Shown piece by piece: positions 8,470 to 15,695 of a stretch of 64,000 nt of DNA. Under the pieces are notes generated by a model. The model was not told the origin of the DNA. It made no database searches and saw only the letters and a list, made by a program, of their open reading frames with translations. The DNA is from Mycobacterium sp. 3519A (lineage in GTDB: Bacteria; Actinomycetota; Actinomycetes; Mycobacteriales; Mycobacteriaceae). The position numbers and the translations under genes were made by a program. The stretch spans positions 1,526,887-1,590,886 of the forward strand of contig NZ_OESG01000013.1 in the NCBI RefSeq assembly GCF_900240945.1. The letters are read 5' to 3'. How positions within the stretch are numbered: the stretch's first letter is position 1; every line of letters starts with the position of its first letter.

Positions 8470-9537
8470 GTGACCACGCATACCACCACGAAGGTCTCGC
8501 ACTATCACGTGCAGAAGAAGCGACGGGCCGACTTCATCGAGGAGTGGCGCAGCTACCAGAAGACGGTTGTCGCCCTCGAAGACGTGACCATGGTCGAGAC
8601 CGAGCGGGGGACCCGCATCGGTGTGTATGTCGGTGCCGACGGCGATCGGCCGACCCGCTCGATGGACGCCCTCGCCCACGAGTTCGACCCCGGCGTGGTG
8701 TCCACCATCCATCGGCATTCGTGGGACGCCATGGTCCTGGTGGTGGCAGGTCACGGCTGGACCGAGATCGACGGTCAGCGAATCGACTGGGGCCCAGGCG
8801 ATTCGCTGCACATACCCGCGTGGGCCTGGCACCGGTCCGGCAACGACGGGGACGTCACCGCGCGTTACCTGACGTTCTCCAGCGAGCCGCTGCTGGAGAC
8901 GATGGGCATGTCGGTCATCGAGGACGCCGGACACACGCCGGTCAGCGAATTGCCGGGCCGGCCGGCCTATTCCGCGGAGGTCACTGGCGACGACCCGTAC
9001 GCCCGGCGGATCCGCAGGCTGGCCCGCGATCAGCGGGCCCGCCGCTCGGGACGGCTGCATACCGACTGGGACGAACTCGAGTTGCTGCCCACCCCGCGCG
9101 GCACCCGCACGACGTTCCTGCTCGACCGCGCGAACGGCTATCAAGCGTCGGGCATCTCGATGGCGATGTTCGAAATCGGGCCCGGCCGCGGCCAGTCGAT
9201 GCACCGGCATGCCGGTGAGGCGTGGCTGTACGTCCTCGAAGGCGCCGGCCACAGCTATCTCGGCACCGAACCCGAAGGCGGCACGGACTACCCGTGGAAG
9301 AAGGGCGACCTCATAGTCGTCGACCACTTCCTGTGGCACCAGCACTTCAACGATGATCCGGAGAAGACCGCGAAAGTCGTGCGGATCCACATGTTCGACA
9401 GCCTGCTCGACACCATGCGGGTGCTGATGGATCCAATGGTGCTCTTCGAGGAGCCGCCGGAGCACATCAGGGATGCGCAAGCCGGTGACATCAGCACCGT
9501 CGACTGGCCGGAGGTGAGGCGGCCGACATGGCCGTGA
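8470..9537 (+). CDS. Bicupin protein 1 (candidate dioxygenase)
   Basis: A 355-residue protein with two cupin domains. In domain 1 the metal pattern is H81-x-H83 with H121; the usual Glu is replaced by WDA. In domain 2, H245-x-H247, E250 and H290/H292 form a complete cupin metal site. Bicupins of this size include gentisate-type and 1-hydroxy-2-naphthoate ring-cleavage dioxygenases, but key gentisate dioxygenase signatures are not recognisable, so this is a candidate only. GTG start with GGAAAGG upstream. It follows the solute-binding protein by 42 bp and overlaps the downstream AAA ATPase by 10 bp, suggesting co-expression and perhaps physical partnership with that ATPase. Confidence 0.8.
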   Translation: MTTHTTTKVSHYHVQKKRRADFIEEWRSYQKTVVALEDVTMVETERGTRIGVYVGADGDRPTRSMDALAHEFDPGVVSTIHRHSWDAMVLVVAGHGWTEIDGQRIDWGPGDSLHIPAWAWHRSGNDGDVTARYLTFSSEPLLETMGMSVIEDAGHTPVSELPGRPAYSAEVTGDDPYARRIRRLARDQRARRSGRLHTDWDELELLPTPRGTRTTFLLDRANGYQASGISMAMFEIGPGRGQSMHRHAGEAWLYVLEGAGHSYLGTEPEGGTDYPWKKGDLIVVDHFLWHQHFNDDPEKTAKVVRIHMFDSLLDTMRVLMDPMVLFEEPPEHIRDAQAGDISTVDWPEVRRPTWP

Positions 9538-10430
9538 CGCCAAAAGCGCTGCCGCCCGGGGTGTTGTCCGTCCACGTGCTGCCCGCCGATCATCACGACG
9601 GGCCGTGGGACCACATCCTCACCGCACCTGGTGTGAAGGAGCGCTTGCTCAACCACGCGCTGCTGACGCTGCTGCATGGGCCCGCACTGGCCACCCTGGC
9701 CGGGCTGCCACACGGTCTGATCATCCTGTCCGGTCCGCCGGGTACCGGTAAGACGACGTTGGCCCGCGGGCTCGCGCAGATGGCGGCGCGGTCGGTGGCA
9801 CCGCGCGGTGCGACGACGTACGTCGAGATCGACCCACACGCCTTTCCCAGCGAGCTGTTGGGCGAAAGTCAGCGCAATATCACGCAATTGATGACGGACA
9901 CGATTCCGGAGCTCGCGGCGCGGCGCCCGCATACGATCGTGCTCATCGACGAGGTGGAGAGCTTCGCGGTGCGCCGGTCGGCCGCGTCGTTCGGCGCCAA
10001 CCCGGTCGACGTGCATCGCGCCACCGATGCGCTGCTGGCCGGGATCGACGCCGTCGCCGCCGATCTGCCGCGAGTGTTGTTCGTCGCGACGACCAATTTC
10101 ACCGACGCCGTCGACGAGGCGTTTCTGTCGCGCGCGGATCTGGTGCTGCGGCTGTCGCTGCCGGACACCACGACGATCGGGCAGATCATTCGGCACAGCC
10201 TGCAGGAGCTGGCGGTGCTGTGGCCGGGAGTGCGCCCGCTGGCCAACGACGACGGTCTGCACGCCAAGCTCGCCGACGCGTGCGCGGGTCTGGACGGGCG
10301 CCGGGTGCGCAAGCTGATGCTGTCGGCGTTGGCGCTGCGCCAGGAGGTCACGCGCGACCCGAACGAGCTCGCCGCGGACGACTTGCTCACCGCGGTCGAA
10401 TACCTCACGACGGAGTCCGTCGACGCCTGA
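9528..10430 (+). CDS. TRIP13/Pch2-like AAA+ ATPase
   Basis: A 300-residue single-domain AAA+ protein. Walker A GPPGTGKT (69-76), Walker B with IVLIDEVES (137-145), sensor-1 ATTN (187-190) and the SRAD arginine motif (R202) are all present. The form LIDEVES followed by DALLAGID resembles eukaryotic Pch2/TRIP13 and the Trip13-like ATPases of bacterial CBASS systems, which remodel HORMA-domain partners. No HORMA, cyclase or nuclease gene is present here; instead it overlaps a bicupin gene and lies between two solute-binding genes. There is no TRIP13-like N-terminal substrate domain beyond about 60 residues. Its client is unknown; an enzyme-remodelling or metal-loading role for the bicupin is speculation. 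Confidence 0.82.
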   Translation: MAVTPKALPPGVLSVHVLPADHHDGPWDHILTAPGVKERLLNHALLTLLHGPALATLAGLPHGLIILSGPPGTGKTTLARGLAQMAARSVAPRGATTYVEIDPHAFPSELLGESQRNITQLMTDTIPELAARRPHTIVLIDEVESFAVRRSAASFGANPVDVHRATDALLAGIDAVAADLPRVLFVATTNFTDAVDEAFLSRADLVLRLSLPDTTTIGQIIRHSLQELAVLWPGVRPLANDDGLHAKLADACAGLDGRRVRKLMLSALALRQEVTRDPNELAADDLLTAVEYLTTESVDA

Positions 10431-10449
10431 GTCAGGAAGGAACGAGCCG

Positions 10450-11553
10450 ATGGGCCTTCGACATCGACCTGCACGGGGGATGGCGGTGGTTGCCATCGGT
10501 CTGGCGGCCACGCTGATCGCGGCATGTGGCGCACCGCCCCACTCCGGGTCTGACGATCGCCAGGCGGCGCCGACCACGAGCAAGCCGTGGGACGGGCTTA
10601 CCGGGACGCAACGCGAAGACGCGCTCGTCGCGGCCGCGAAGGCCGAAGGCGAACTGACCGTGTACTCGGCGTTCAACGACGAGCAGGCGATGGCCGACGC
10701 GTTCACGAAGAAGTACGGCATCAAAGTCAACGTCTACAACGCGAACTCCGAGACCGTCCTGCAACGCGTCGTACAGGAGGCCACCGCGCACAAGCTGACC
10801 AACGATGTGCTGGTGGCGCCGGCCACCGATATGACGGCGGTGGAATCCAAGGGCCTGCTTGGTGATTACCGCTCGCCATACCGCGATGCGATGCCCGACG
10901 CGGGCAAGTCGACGGGATGGACCGGAGTGCGGCGGCTGGCGTTCGTTGCCGGCTACAACACCGGAAAGCTGACGGCCACCGATCTGCCCGCTGATTACGC
11001 CGGTTTCGCCGATCCGAAGTGGAACGGTCGAATCAGCATGGAGTACAGCGATATCGACTGGTACGCGACCGTGCGACGGTATTACCAGCAGCGGGGCATG
11101 TCGGACGACGACATCTCGACGATGTTCCGAAAGATCGCGGCGAACTCCAAGACCGCCAAAGGCCATACGGTGCAGGCCGAACTGCTGGCCGCGGGCCAGT
11201 TCGACGTGGCGCTGTCGGTATACACGCAGTCGGTCAACCGACTCGTCGACAAGGGCGCGCAGGTGGCCTTCGGTGAGGGCACCGGCCACATCGTCTCCCC
11301 GGTGGTGGTCAGATACGACGCAGGCGGCGTGATGGGCGGCACCGACAATCCCGCCGGGGCGGCGCTGTATCTGGACTTTCAACTCGGGCCTGACGGTGCC
11401 GCGGTCGACCAGCAGTTGCGCGCGCTGCCGCCACTGCCAACGGCGCACGATCCGTTGGCCGGCGCGCAGGTAATCGATCTGGACGTCGCCGACTTGGTGG
11501 CAAACCGCGCCAAGATCGCCGACGAGTACAACCAGTTGGTAACGGGATCCTGA
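10450..11553 (+). CDS. Lipoprotein solute-binding protein of ABC importer (copy 2)
   Basis: A 367-residue binding lipoprotein with signal segment MAVVAIGLAATLIAAC and lipobox IAAC. It shares with the other three copies the segments ELTVYSAFNDEQAMADAFTKKYG, in part, ANSETVLQRVVQEA and GHTVQAELLAAGQFDVA. The ATG at 10450 has AGGAAGGAACGAG before it. It lies 19 bp after the AAA ATPase and before a dienelactone-hydrolase gene, in the same operon as copy 1. No permease is adjacent. This copy has VAPATDMTAV where the others have VETN or VETD, a possible ligand-site difference. Confidence 0.87.
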   Translation: MGLRHRPARGMAVVAIGLAATLIAACGAPPHSGSDDRQAAPTTSKPWDGLTGTQREDALVAAAKAEGELTVYSAFNDEQAMADAFTKKYGIKVNVYNANSETVLQRVVQEATAHKLTNDVLVAPATDMTAVESKGLLGDYRSPYRDAMPDAGKSTGWTGVRRLAFVAGYNTGKLTATDLPADYAGFADPKWNGRISMEYSDIDWYATVRRYYQQRGMSDDDISTMFRKIAANSKTAKGHTVQAELLAAGQFDVALSVYTQSVNRLVDKGAQVAFGEGTGHIVSPVVVRYDAGGVMGGTDNPAGAALYLDFQLGPDGAAVDQQLRALPPLPTAHDPLAGAQVIDLDVADLVANRAKIADEYNQLVTGS

Positions 11554-11591
11554 GCAGGACAAGATGATCCGGTGAAAGAGGAACACAGCAT

Positions 11592-12452
11592 ATGTGTGTA
11601 GAGCCGAAAGGTGTCCCGCCCCTGCGCACCGCCGACGTGCGCGGGCCGAGTGATCGAATCCCGCCGGGCGAGCTGACCCGGTTGGGGTCGGACTCCTACG
11701 GTTGGGTGGCCATCCCCAACGACGTCGATGCGGCGCTGCCGATCGTCGTCATTTGCCATGAGCGCTACGGCGTCGTGCGCCACACCGTCGAACTCACCGA
11801 GAAGTTCGCAGGTGCCGGATTCGCCTCGGTGGCACCGGATTTCTTTGCCGACATGGACCTGTCCGGTGAACACGAGCGACTGCCCGACATCAGTGACGCC
11901 GCAGCGCTGCGTCACCTCGACGCGGCGGCGTCATACGTCCGCGGCCTCGATCCCCGTCTCAGCGGGACACCCATCGCCGTCGTCGGAATCTGTCGAACCG
12001 GCAGCTACGGGATCGTCGCCGACGCAGCTCGCGACGACGTCGCCGCCGCGGTGCTGCTCTACGGCGGCGCGCAACCACGGGAGTACGAGATCGGCGAACT
12101 GCGCACGACGCCGTATGTGGAGCTGATCAAGGCCGGTACAGCGCCGGTGCTGGGGATCTGGGGAGAAAAGGACCACACCATGTCCGTCGAGCACGTCCGG
12201 CGGTTGCGTGACGATCTCGAAGACGCCCGGCGCAGTTACGACTTCGCGCTGTACCAGGACCTGCCGCACGGCTGGCTCAACGACACGATGCCCGGCCGGT
12301 TCCGCGCGGAGCAGGCCCGCGAAACCTTCGAGCTGATGGTGTCGTGGCTGCGAACGGTCACCTCGAAGCAGCAATCAGGGCAGGTGCGCTGGCGCTTCAC
12401 GTCGACCATCGCCGACGATTACGACTTCGCCAGCAACACGCGTCAACACTGA
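11592..12452 (+). CDS. Dienelactone hydrolase family protein
   Basis: A 286-residue alpha/beta hydrolase of the DLH family. The catalytic triad can be placed as C134 (VGICRTG), D194 (EKDHT) and H226 (DLPHGW), with the regulatory Glu57 in CHERYG as in carboxymethylenebutenolidase. DLH enzymes open dienelactones formed in aromatic ring-cleavage pathways. It follows a solute-binding gene and precedes an isochorismatase-like gene with 30 bp between. The C-terminal 25 residues after the catalytic domain are polar and probably flexible. A lactone from the bicupin step is a reasonable but unproven substrate. Confidence 0.88.
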   Translation: MCVEPKGVPPLRTADVRGPSDRIPPGELTRLGSDSYGWVAIPNDVDAALPIVVICHERYGVVRHTVELTEKFAGAGFASVAPDFFADMDLSGEHERLPDISDAAALRHLDAAASYVRGLDPRLSGTPIAVVGICRTGSYGIVADAARDDVAAAVLLYGGAQPREYEIGELRTTPYVELIKAGTAPVLGIWGEKDHTMSVEHVRRLRDDLEDARRSYDFALYQDLPHGWLNDTMPGRFRAEQARETFELMVSWLRTVTSKQQSGQVRWRFTSTIADDYDFASNTRQH

Positions 12453-12482
12453 GTTCACAACATGTTTGGAGTTCGATAGCCA

Positions 12483-13112
12483 ATGATTCACTACGATTAC
12501 CGCGCCACCGGTCTTGTCGTGTTCGACATGCTGGAGGCCTACCGAGAGCCCATCGAGGCCGCCGGGTCCATCGGCCCGACGAAGCGGTTGATCGAGGCGT
12601 GCCGCACGGTTGGGGTGCCGATCTTCTACGCCCGTGCCGACCATCGCGCGGACGGCGCCGATTTCGCCCGAACCATCGCCGACACCGACAGCCACTTCCG
12701 GCCGTGGGGGCCGGACAACCCGTACCAACCGTTGCCTGCGCACGCCTCGGGGTCACCGGCGCTGTCGGTGCTGGCCGAGATCGCGCCGCAACCGGGGGAC
12801 TACGACGTGCCCAAGCACCGTTGGTCGGCGTTTCACGGAACGCATCTGGAACTCTCGCTGCGCAGCCGCGACATCGACACGATCCTGCTCGTTGGTGGCT
12901 CGGTGCACGTCGGCATCGCGTCCACCGCGTACGACGCCCGCGATATGGATTTCCAGATCACCATCATCCCGGAGTGCTGTCACGGTTTCGCCGAGCAGCG
13001 GACCTTCTTCATGGAGAAGGTGTTCCCCAGGATGTGCAATGTGCGCCCGCTCGAGGACGTGATCGCCGGGCTGACGCCCGCGGTGCCTAGTGTGGCTGGA
13101 CATCGGTTGTGA
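12483..13112 (+). CDS. Isochorismatase-fold protein lacking the catalytic cysteine
   Basis: A 209-residue member of the cysteine hydrolase (isochorismatase/nicotinamidase) fold. The family Asp (D15 in VVFDML) and Lys (K111 in VPKHRWSAFHG) are in place. The nucleophile position, normally Cys in the block G-x-x-T-x-x-C-V-x-x-T-A, aligns with Gly144 in GGSVHVGIASTAYDA, so the usual hydrolase chemistry should be absent. It is the last gene of the operon 7321-13112. It may be a non-catalytic or changed-function member; N-carbamoylsarcosine amidase-type activity is unlikely without the Cys. The stretch to the next gene carries a perfect operator. Confidence 0.85.
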   Translation: MIHYDYRATGLVVFDMLEAYREPIEAAGSIGPTKRLIEACRTVGVPIFYARADHRADGADFARTIADTDSHFRPWGPDNPYQPLPAHASGSPALSVLAEIAPQPGDYDVPKHRWSAFHGTHLELSLRSRDIDTILLVGGSVHVGIASTAYDARDMDFQITIIPECCHGFAEQRTFFMEKVFPRMCNVRPLEDVIAGLTPAVPSVAGHRL

Positions 13113-13129
13113 CGCCGCTTACCATGCTA

Positions 13130-13142
13130 ATGGTAAAACCAT
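13130..13142. promoter_or_regulatory. GntR/FadR-type operator, perfect (ATGGT-AAA-ACCAT)
   Basis: Perfect 5-3-5 inverted repeat, 33 bp upstream of the bicupin 2 start at 13176 and 18 bp after the previous stop. It suggests that bicupin 2 has its own promoter controlled with the rest of the cluster. Confidence 0.75.
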
Positions 13143-13175
13143 TCTACAGTTGAAGGTTCGTCGAAGGAGAACAGT

Positions 13176-14204
13176 ATGGGGAAGAAGGGCCGCGTATTCG
13201 TCCGCGGACTGACCTCGCAGACCTATGGGCTCGGTGAATTCCGGCGCCAGCAACTGGAGGTCGAGCGGGTTCGCGACGATGCGTTCGTCGTCGACGACGC
13301 CAAGGTCGCCCACTCCGGAGACAGCGAACAATCACGGACCTGGTGGCGAATCGGCCCCGGTGACGAGGATTTCCTCACCCAGACCATCCAGGTTCACTTC
13401 GTGGAGCTTCCGCCGCAGTCGTCCAACCACGGCCACGGCCACCAGAACGAAGCGGCGTTCTACATCCTCGAAGGCCGCGGCTACGAGATCCACGACGACC
13501 AGCGCTACGACTGGGCCAAGGACGATCTGGTCTACGTGCACACCGACTCGGTGCACCGGCACTTCAACCCGTATGACGAGAAGGCGCTTGCCCTGGTCGT
13601 CAAGGCGAAGTGCACCTGGATGTTCATGGGCCTGATCCAGCAGGGCCGCAGCGGGCCGGTCGACAACGAGGCCGCGTTCGGGCCGCGCGAGGACTGGTCG
13701 CGGATCTGGACTCCTGGCGTGCTGGATCGCAAGAAGGTGATCAGCCCGGCGGACACGGTCTGGGAGCAGACCCCGTTGGGGCGGGTGCGGACCATCGCCT
13801 CGCCGGAGCGCACCGACGGCAGGATCTTCAGCATCGACGCCTTCGAACTCGAGATCGAGGCCGGTGGCCACTCCGGCAAGTACTGGAAGATGGCCGACGA
13901 GGTGTACTACGTGCTGTCCGGCGGCGGTTATGCGCTGCAGTGGGAGGTCGAGGCGGAGATCGCCGAGAAGTACTACGCGCGTATCGCTTTGGAGCCGAAG
14001 CGGTATGAGATCAAGCAGGGCGACACCCTGTACGTGCCGCAGAACCACGTGTGCCAGCTCTTCGCGGCAGACGGCACGCCGCTGCGGCTGTTCAACGCGC
14101 AGAACCGGGTGTTCAAGCACCTCGGCTACGACAACACGCACTTCTTCGAGCCCGCCTCTGCCGCTGACAAGCCGGCAGGCGAATTGGCGGACGCGACGGC
14201 CTGA
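13176..14204 (+). CDS. Bicupin protein 2
   Basis: A 342-residue two-domain cupin. Domain 1 holds a histidine-rich site NHGHGHQNE (H85, H87, H89, E92) with H127 and H129 (SVHRHFNP), a full metal-binding set. In domain 2 the region GGHSGKYWKMADE keeps one His (H208) and a Glu but lacks the second His, so only the first domain looks fully metal-competent. Strong ribosome site AAGGAGAA. It is a single-gene unit between a perfect operator and a terminator hairpin. Related bicupins are often unassigned; ring cleavage or decarboxylation of an aromatic intermediate is inferred from context. Confidence 0.8.
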   Translation: MGKKGRVFVRGLTSQTYGLGEFRRQQLEVERVRDDAFVVDDAKVAHSGDSEQSRTWWRIGPGDEDFLTQTIQVHFVELPPQSSNHGHGHQNEAAFYILEGRGYEIHDDQRYDWAKDDLVYVHTDSVHRHFNPYDEKALALVVKAKCTWMFMGLIQQGRSGPVDNEAAFGPREDWSRIWTPGVLDRKKVISPADTVWEQTPLGRVRTIASPERTDGRIFSIDAFELEIEAGGHSGKYWKMADEVYYVLSGGGYALQWEVEAEIAEKYYARIALEPKRYEIKQGDTLYVPQNHVCQLFAADGTPLRLFNAQNRVFKHLGYDNTHFFEPASAADKPAGELADATA

Positions 14205-14236
14205 CCCCAGGCCTGATCCCCAGCTCGACCCGAGAC

Positions 14237-14276
14237 TTCGGTCCGGCGGCTTGCCCTCACCGGCCGCCGGACCGAA
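14237..14276 (+). terminator. Hairpin terminator after bicupin 2
   Basis: Perfect 14-bp stem (TTCGGTCCGGCGGC at 14237-14250 with its complement at 14263-14276) and a 12-nt loop, 33 bp after the bicupin 2 stop. There is no T-tract. It separates the bicupin unit from the importer operon. The rest of the 14205-14546 gap holds the promoter module described separately and no gene. Confidence 0.7.
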
Positions 14277-14397
14277 CTCCAACGCGCTGGTCGCCCTTGG
14301 GCGGCACAGTGCGTTTTCTGCTATCCAGAATTTGGTGGATATTTCTGTTCGTGCAGCAGACAATATTTCGGTGAAGGACTTCACAGGAGCCTTCTAA

Positions 14398-14429
14398 CAT
14401 GATAGGAATCACACTAATGGTCATACAAT
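14398..14429 (+). promoter_or_regulatory. Composite promoter module: CRP-like site plus GntR operator (copy 2)
   Basis: CATGATAGGAATCACA (14398-14413), with TGAT-N4-ATCA inside, is followed after 3 bp by ATGGT-CAT-ACAAT (14417-14429), a 9/10 match to the cluster operator. The whole block is nearly identical to 7252-7275 upstream of copy 1 of the solute-binding genes. It lies about 118 bp upstream of the solute-binding gene at 14547, the first gene of the importer operon. Confidence 0.65.
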
Positions 14430-14546
14430 AAGTCCAGAGATTGCCGAAGACCCATCAGCCCAAAGCTCAGCGATCGACAGGCCGTCAACGGGGCCAGAAT
14501 CCGGCGCAGGCGCCGGCGGACATTGAACAGTGAGGACTCGAGGCAC

Positions 14547-15653
14547 ATGACATTTCGACACGGTCATCTGGTGGCGGCCGTAGGCCTGACGCTGGCCCTT
14601 GTCTCATGCGGAGCGCCGCCGACCGCGCCGCCAAGCGGGTCGGGGCAGAACAACGGCGCCTCGAAATTCCAGCAGTACGAAGGCCTCAAGGGGCAGCAAC
14701 GCCGCGACACCTTGCTCAAGGATGCGAAGGCCGAAGGCGAAGTGTCGGTGTACACGTCGATGACGAGTGACGTTGCCAACGCGGTCACGAAGGCGTTCTC
14801 CGACCAGACCGGCGTCAAGGTCAACCTGTACCGCGCCGACTCGGAAACCGTGCTGCAACGCATCCTGCAGGAGGCCAGGGCCAACCACGCAGGCGCCGAC
14901 GTCGTCGAAACCGACGCGCTGGAGATGGCGTCGCTGGGTAAGGAGCAACTGGTGGAGCCCTACACCGGCGAACGTCGCGACCTGGTGGGCCAGGAGGGCA
15001 AGTTCGACAACTGGACGGCCGACCGTTACAACCTGTTCGCCCCCAGCTGGAACACTACGAAAGTGCCCGCGGGCGACCAGCCGAAGTCGTGGGAAGACCT
15101 GGCCAGCCCGAAGTGGGACGGTGCGCTCGCGATGGAGCTCAACGACTACGACTGGTATCTGACGCTCTACGAGTACTGGCAGCAACACGGTAAGAGCGAC
15201 GCTGACATCGACAAGATCTTCGCCGATATGGCCAATGGCGCGAAGGTGGTCAAGGGCCACACCGTGATGGGCGAAATGCTTTCGGCCGGACAGTATTCGG
15301 TGGCCGCGTCAAACTACAGCTACATCGTGCAGAAGGCGGTGAACAAGGGCGCGCCGGTGGCCTACCAACCGTTCGTGCAACCGGTGATCGCCCGTCCGCA
15401 GGGTGCCGCCCCGCTGAAATCCGCCCCGCATCCCGCCGCTGCATTGCTTTTCCAGGACTGGCTGTTCACCGAGGGCCAGCAAGTGTTCGTCGATCAGGGC
15501 CTGACCCCGTCGATCGAGCCGGCGAACCTGAAGGACCCGTTGGAAGGCATCGAGGTCATTCCCGTCGACGTCAAACAGCTTCTGGACAAGCAGAAGGAGT
15601 GGAGCGACCGCTACGAGGCCCTGCTGTCCCGAAGCGACAAGATCGGCGGCTGA
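14547..15653 (+). CDS. Lipoprotein solute-binding protein of ABC importer (copy 3, with transporter)
   Basis: A 368-residue binding lipoprotein, signal LVAAVGLTLALVSC with lipobox LVSC. It carries the shared segments EVSVYTSMTSDVANAV, SETVLQRILQEARANH and GHTVMGEMLSAGQYSVA. It is the copy directly upstream of the only permease and ATPase, so it is the cognate binding protein. The ATG at 14547 (MTFRHGH) is preferred; an in-frame TTG at 14523 would add eight residues before the signal peptide. The other three copies probably dock onto the same permease with other ligands. Confidence 0.88.
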   Translation: MTFRHGHLVAAVGLTLALVSCGAPPTAPPSGSGQNNGASKFQQYEGLKGQQRRDTLLKDAKAEGEVSVYTSMTSDVANAVTKAFSDQTGVKVNLYRADSETVLQRILQEARANHAGADVVETDALEMASLGKEQLVEPYTGERRDLVGQEGKFDNWTADRYNLFAPSWNTTKVPAGDQPKSWEDLASPKWDGALAMELNDYDWYLTLYEYWQQHGKSDADIDKIFADMANGAKVVKGHTVMGEMLSAGQYSVAASNYSYIVQKAVNKGAPVAYQPFVQPVIARPQGAAPLKSAPHPAAALLFQDWLFTEGQQVFVDQGLTPSIEPANLKDPLEGIEVIPVDVKQLLDKQKEWSDRYEALLSRSDKIGG

Positions 15654-15695
15654 GCGCCGCCCGACCCGGCCAGCCCGACGCATTGAGGTGAATAC

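Noticed and set aside
7642..9543. 633-codon minus-strand frame spanning a solute-binding gene and bicupin 1
   Set aside because: Covers two real genes on the opposite strand, with no own promoter or protein pattern; a typical GC-driven open frame.
9528..10430. CBASS-type defence reading of the TRIP13-like ATPase
   Set aside because: No cyclase, HORMA or effector nuclease nearby; all neighbours are metabolic.
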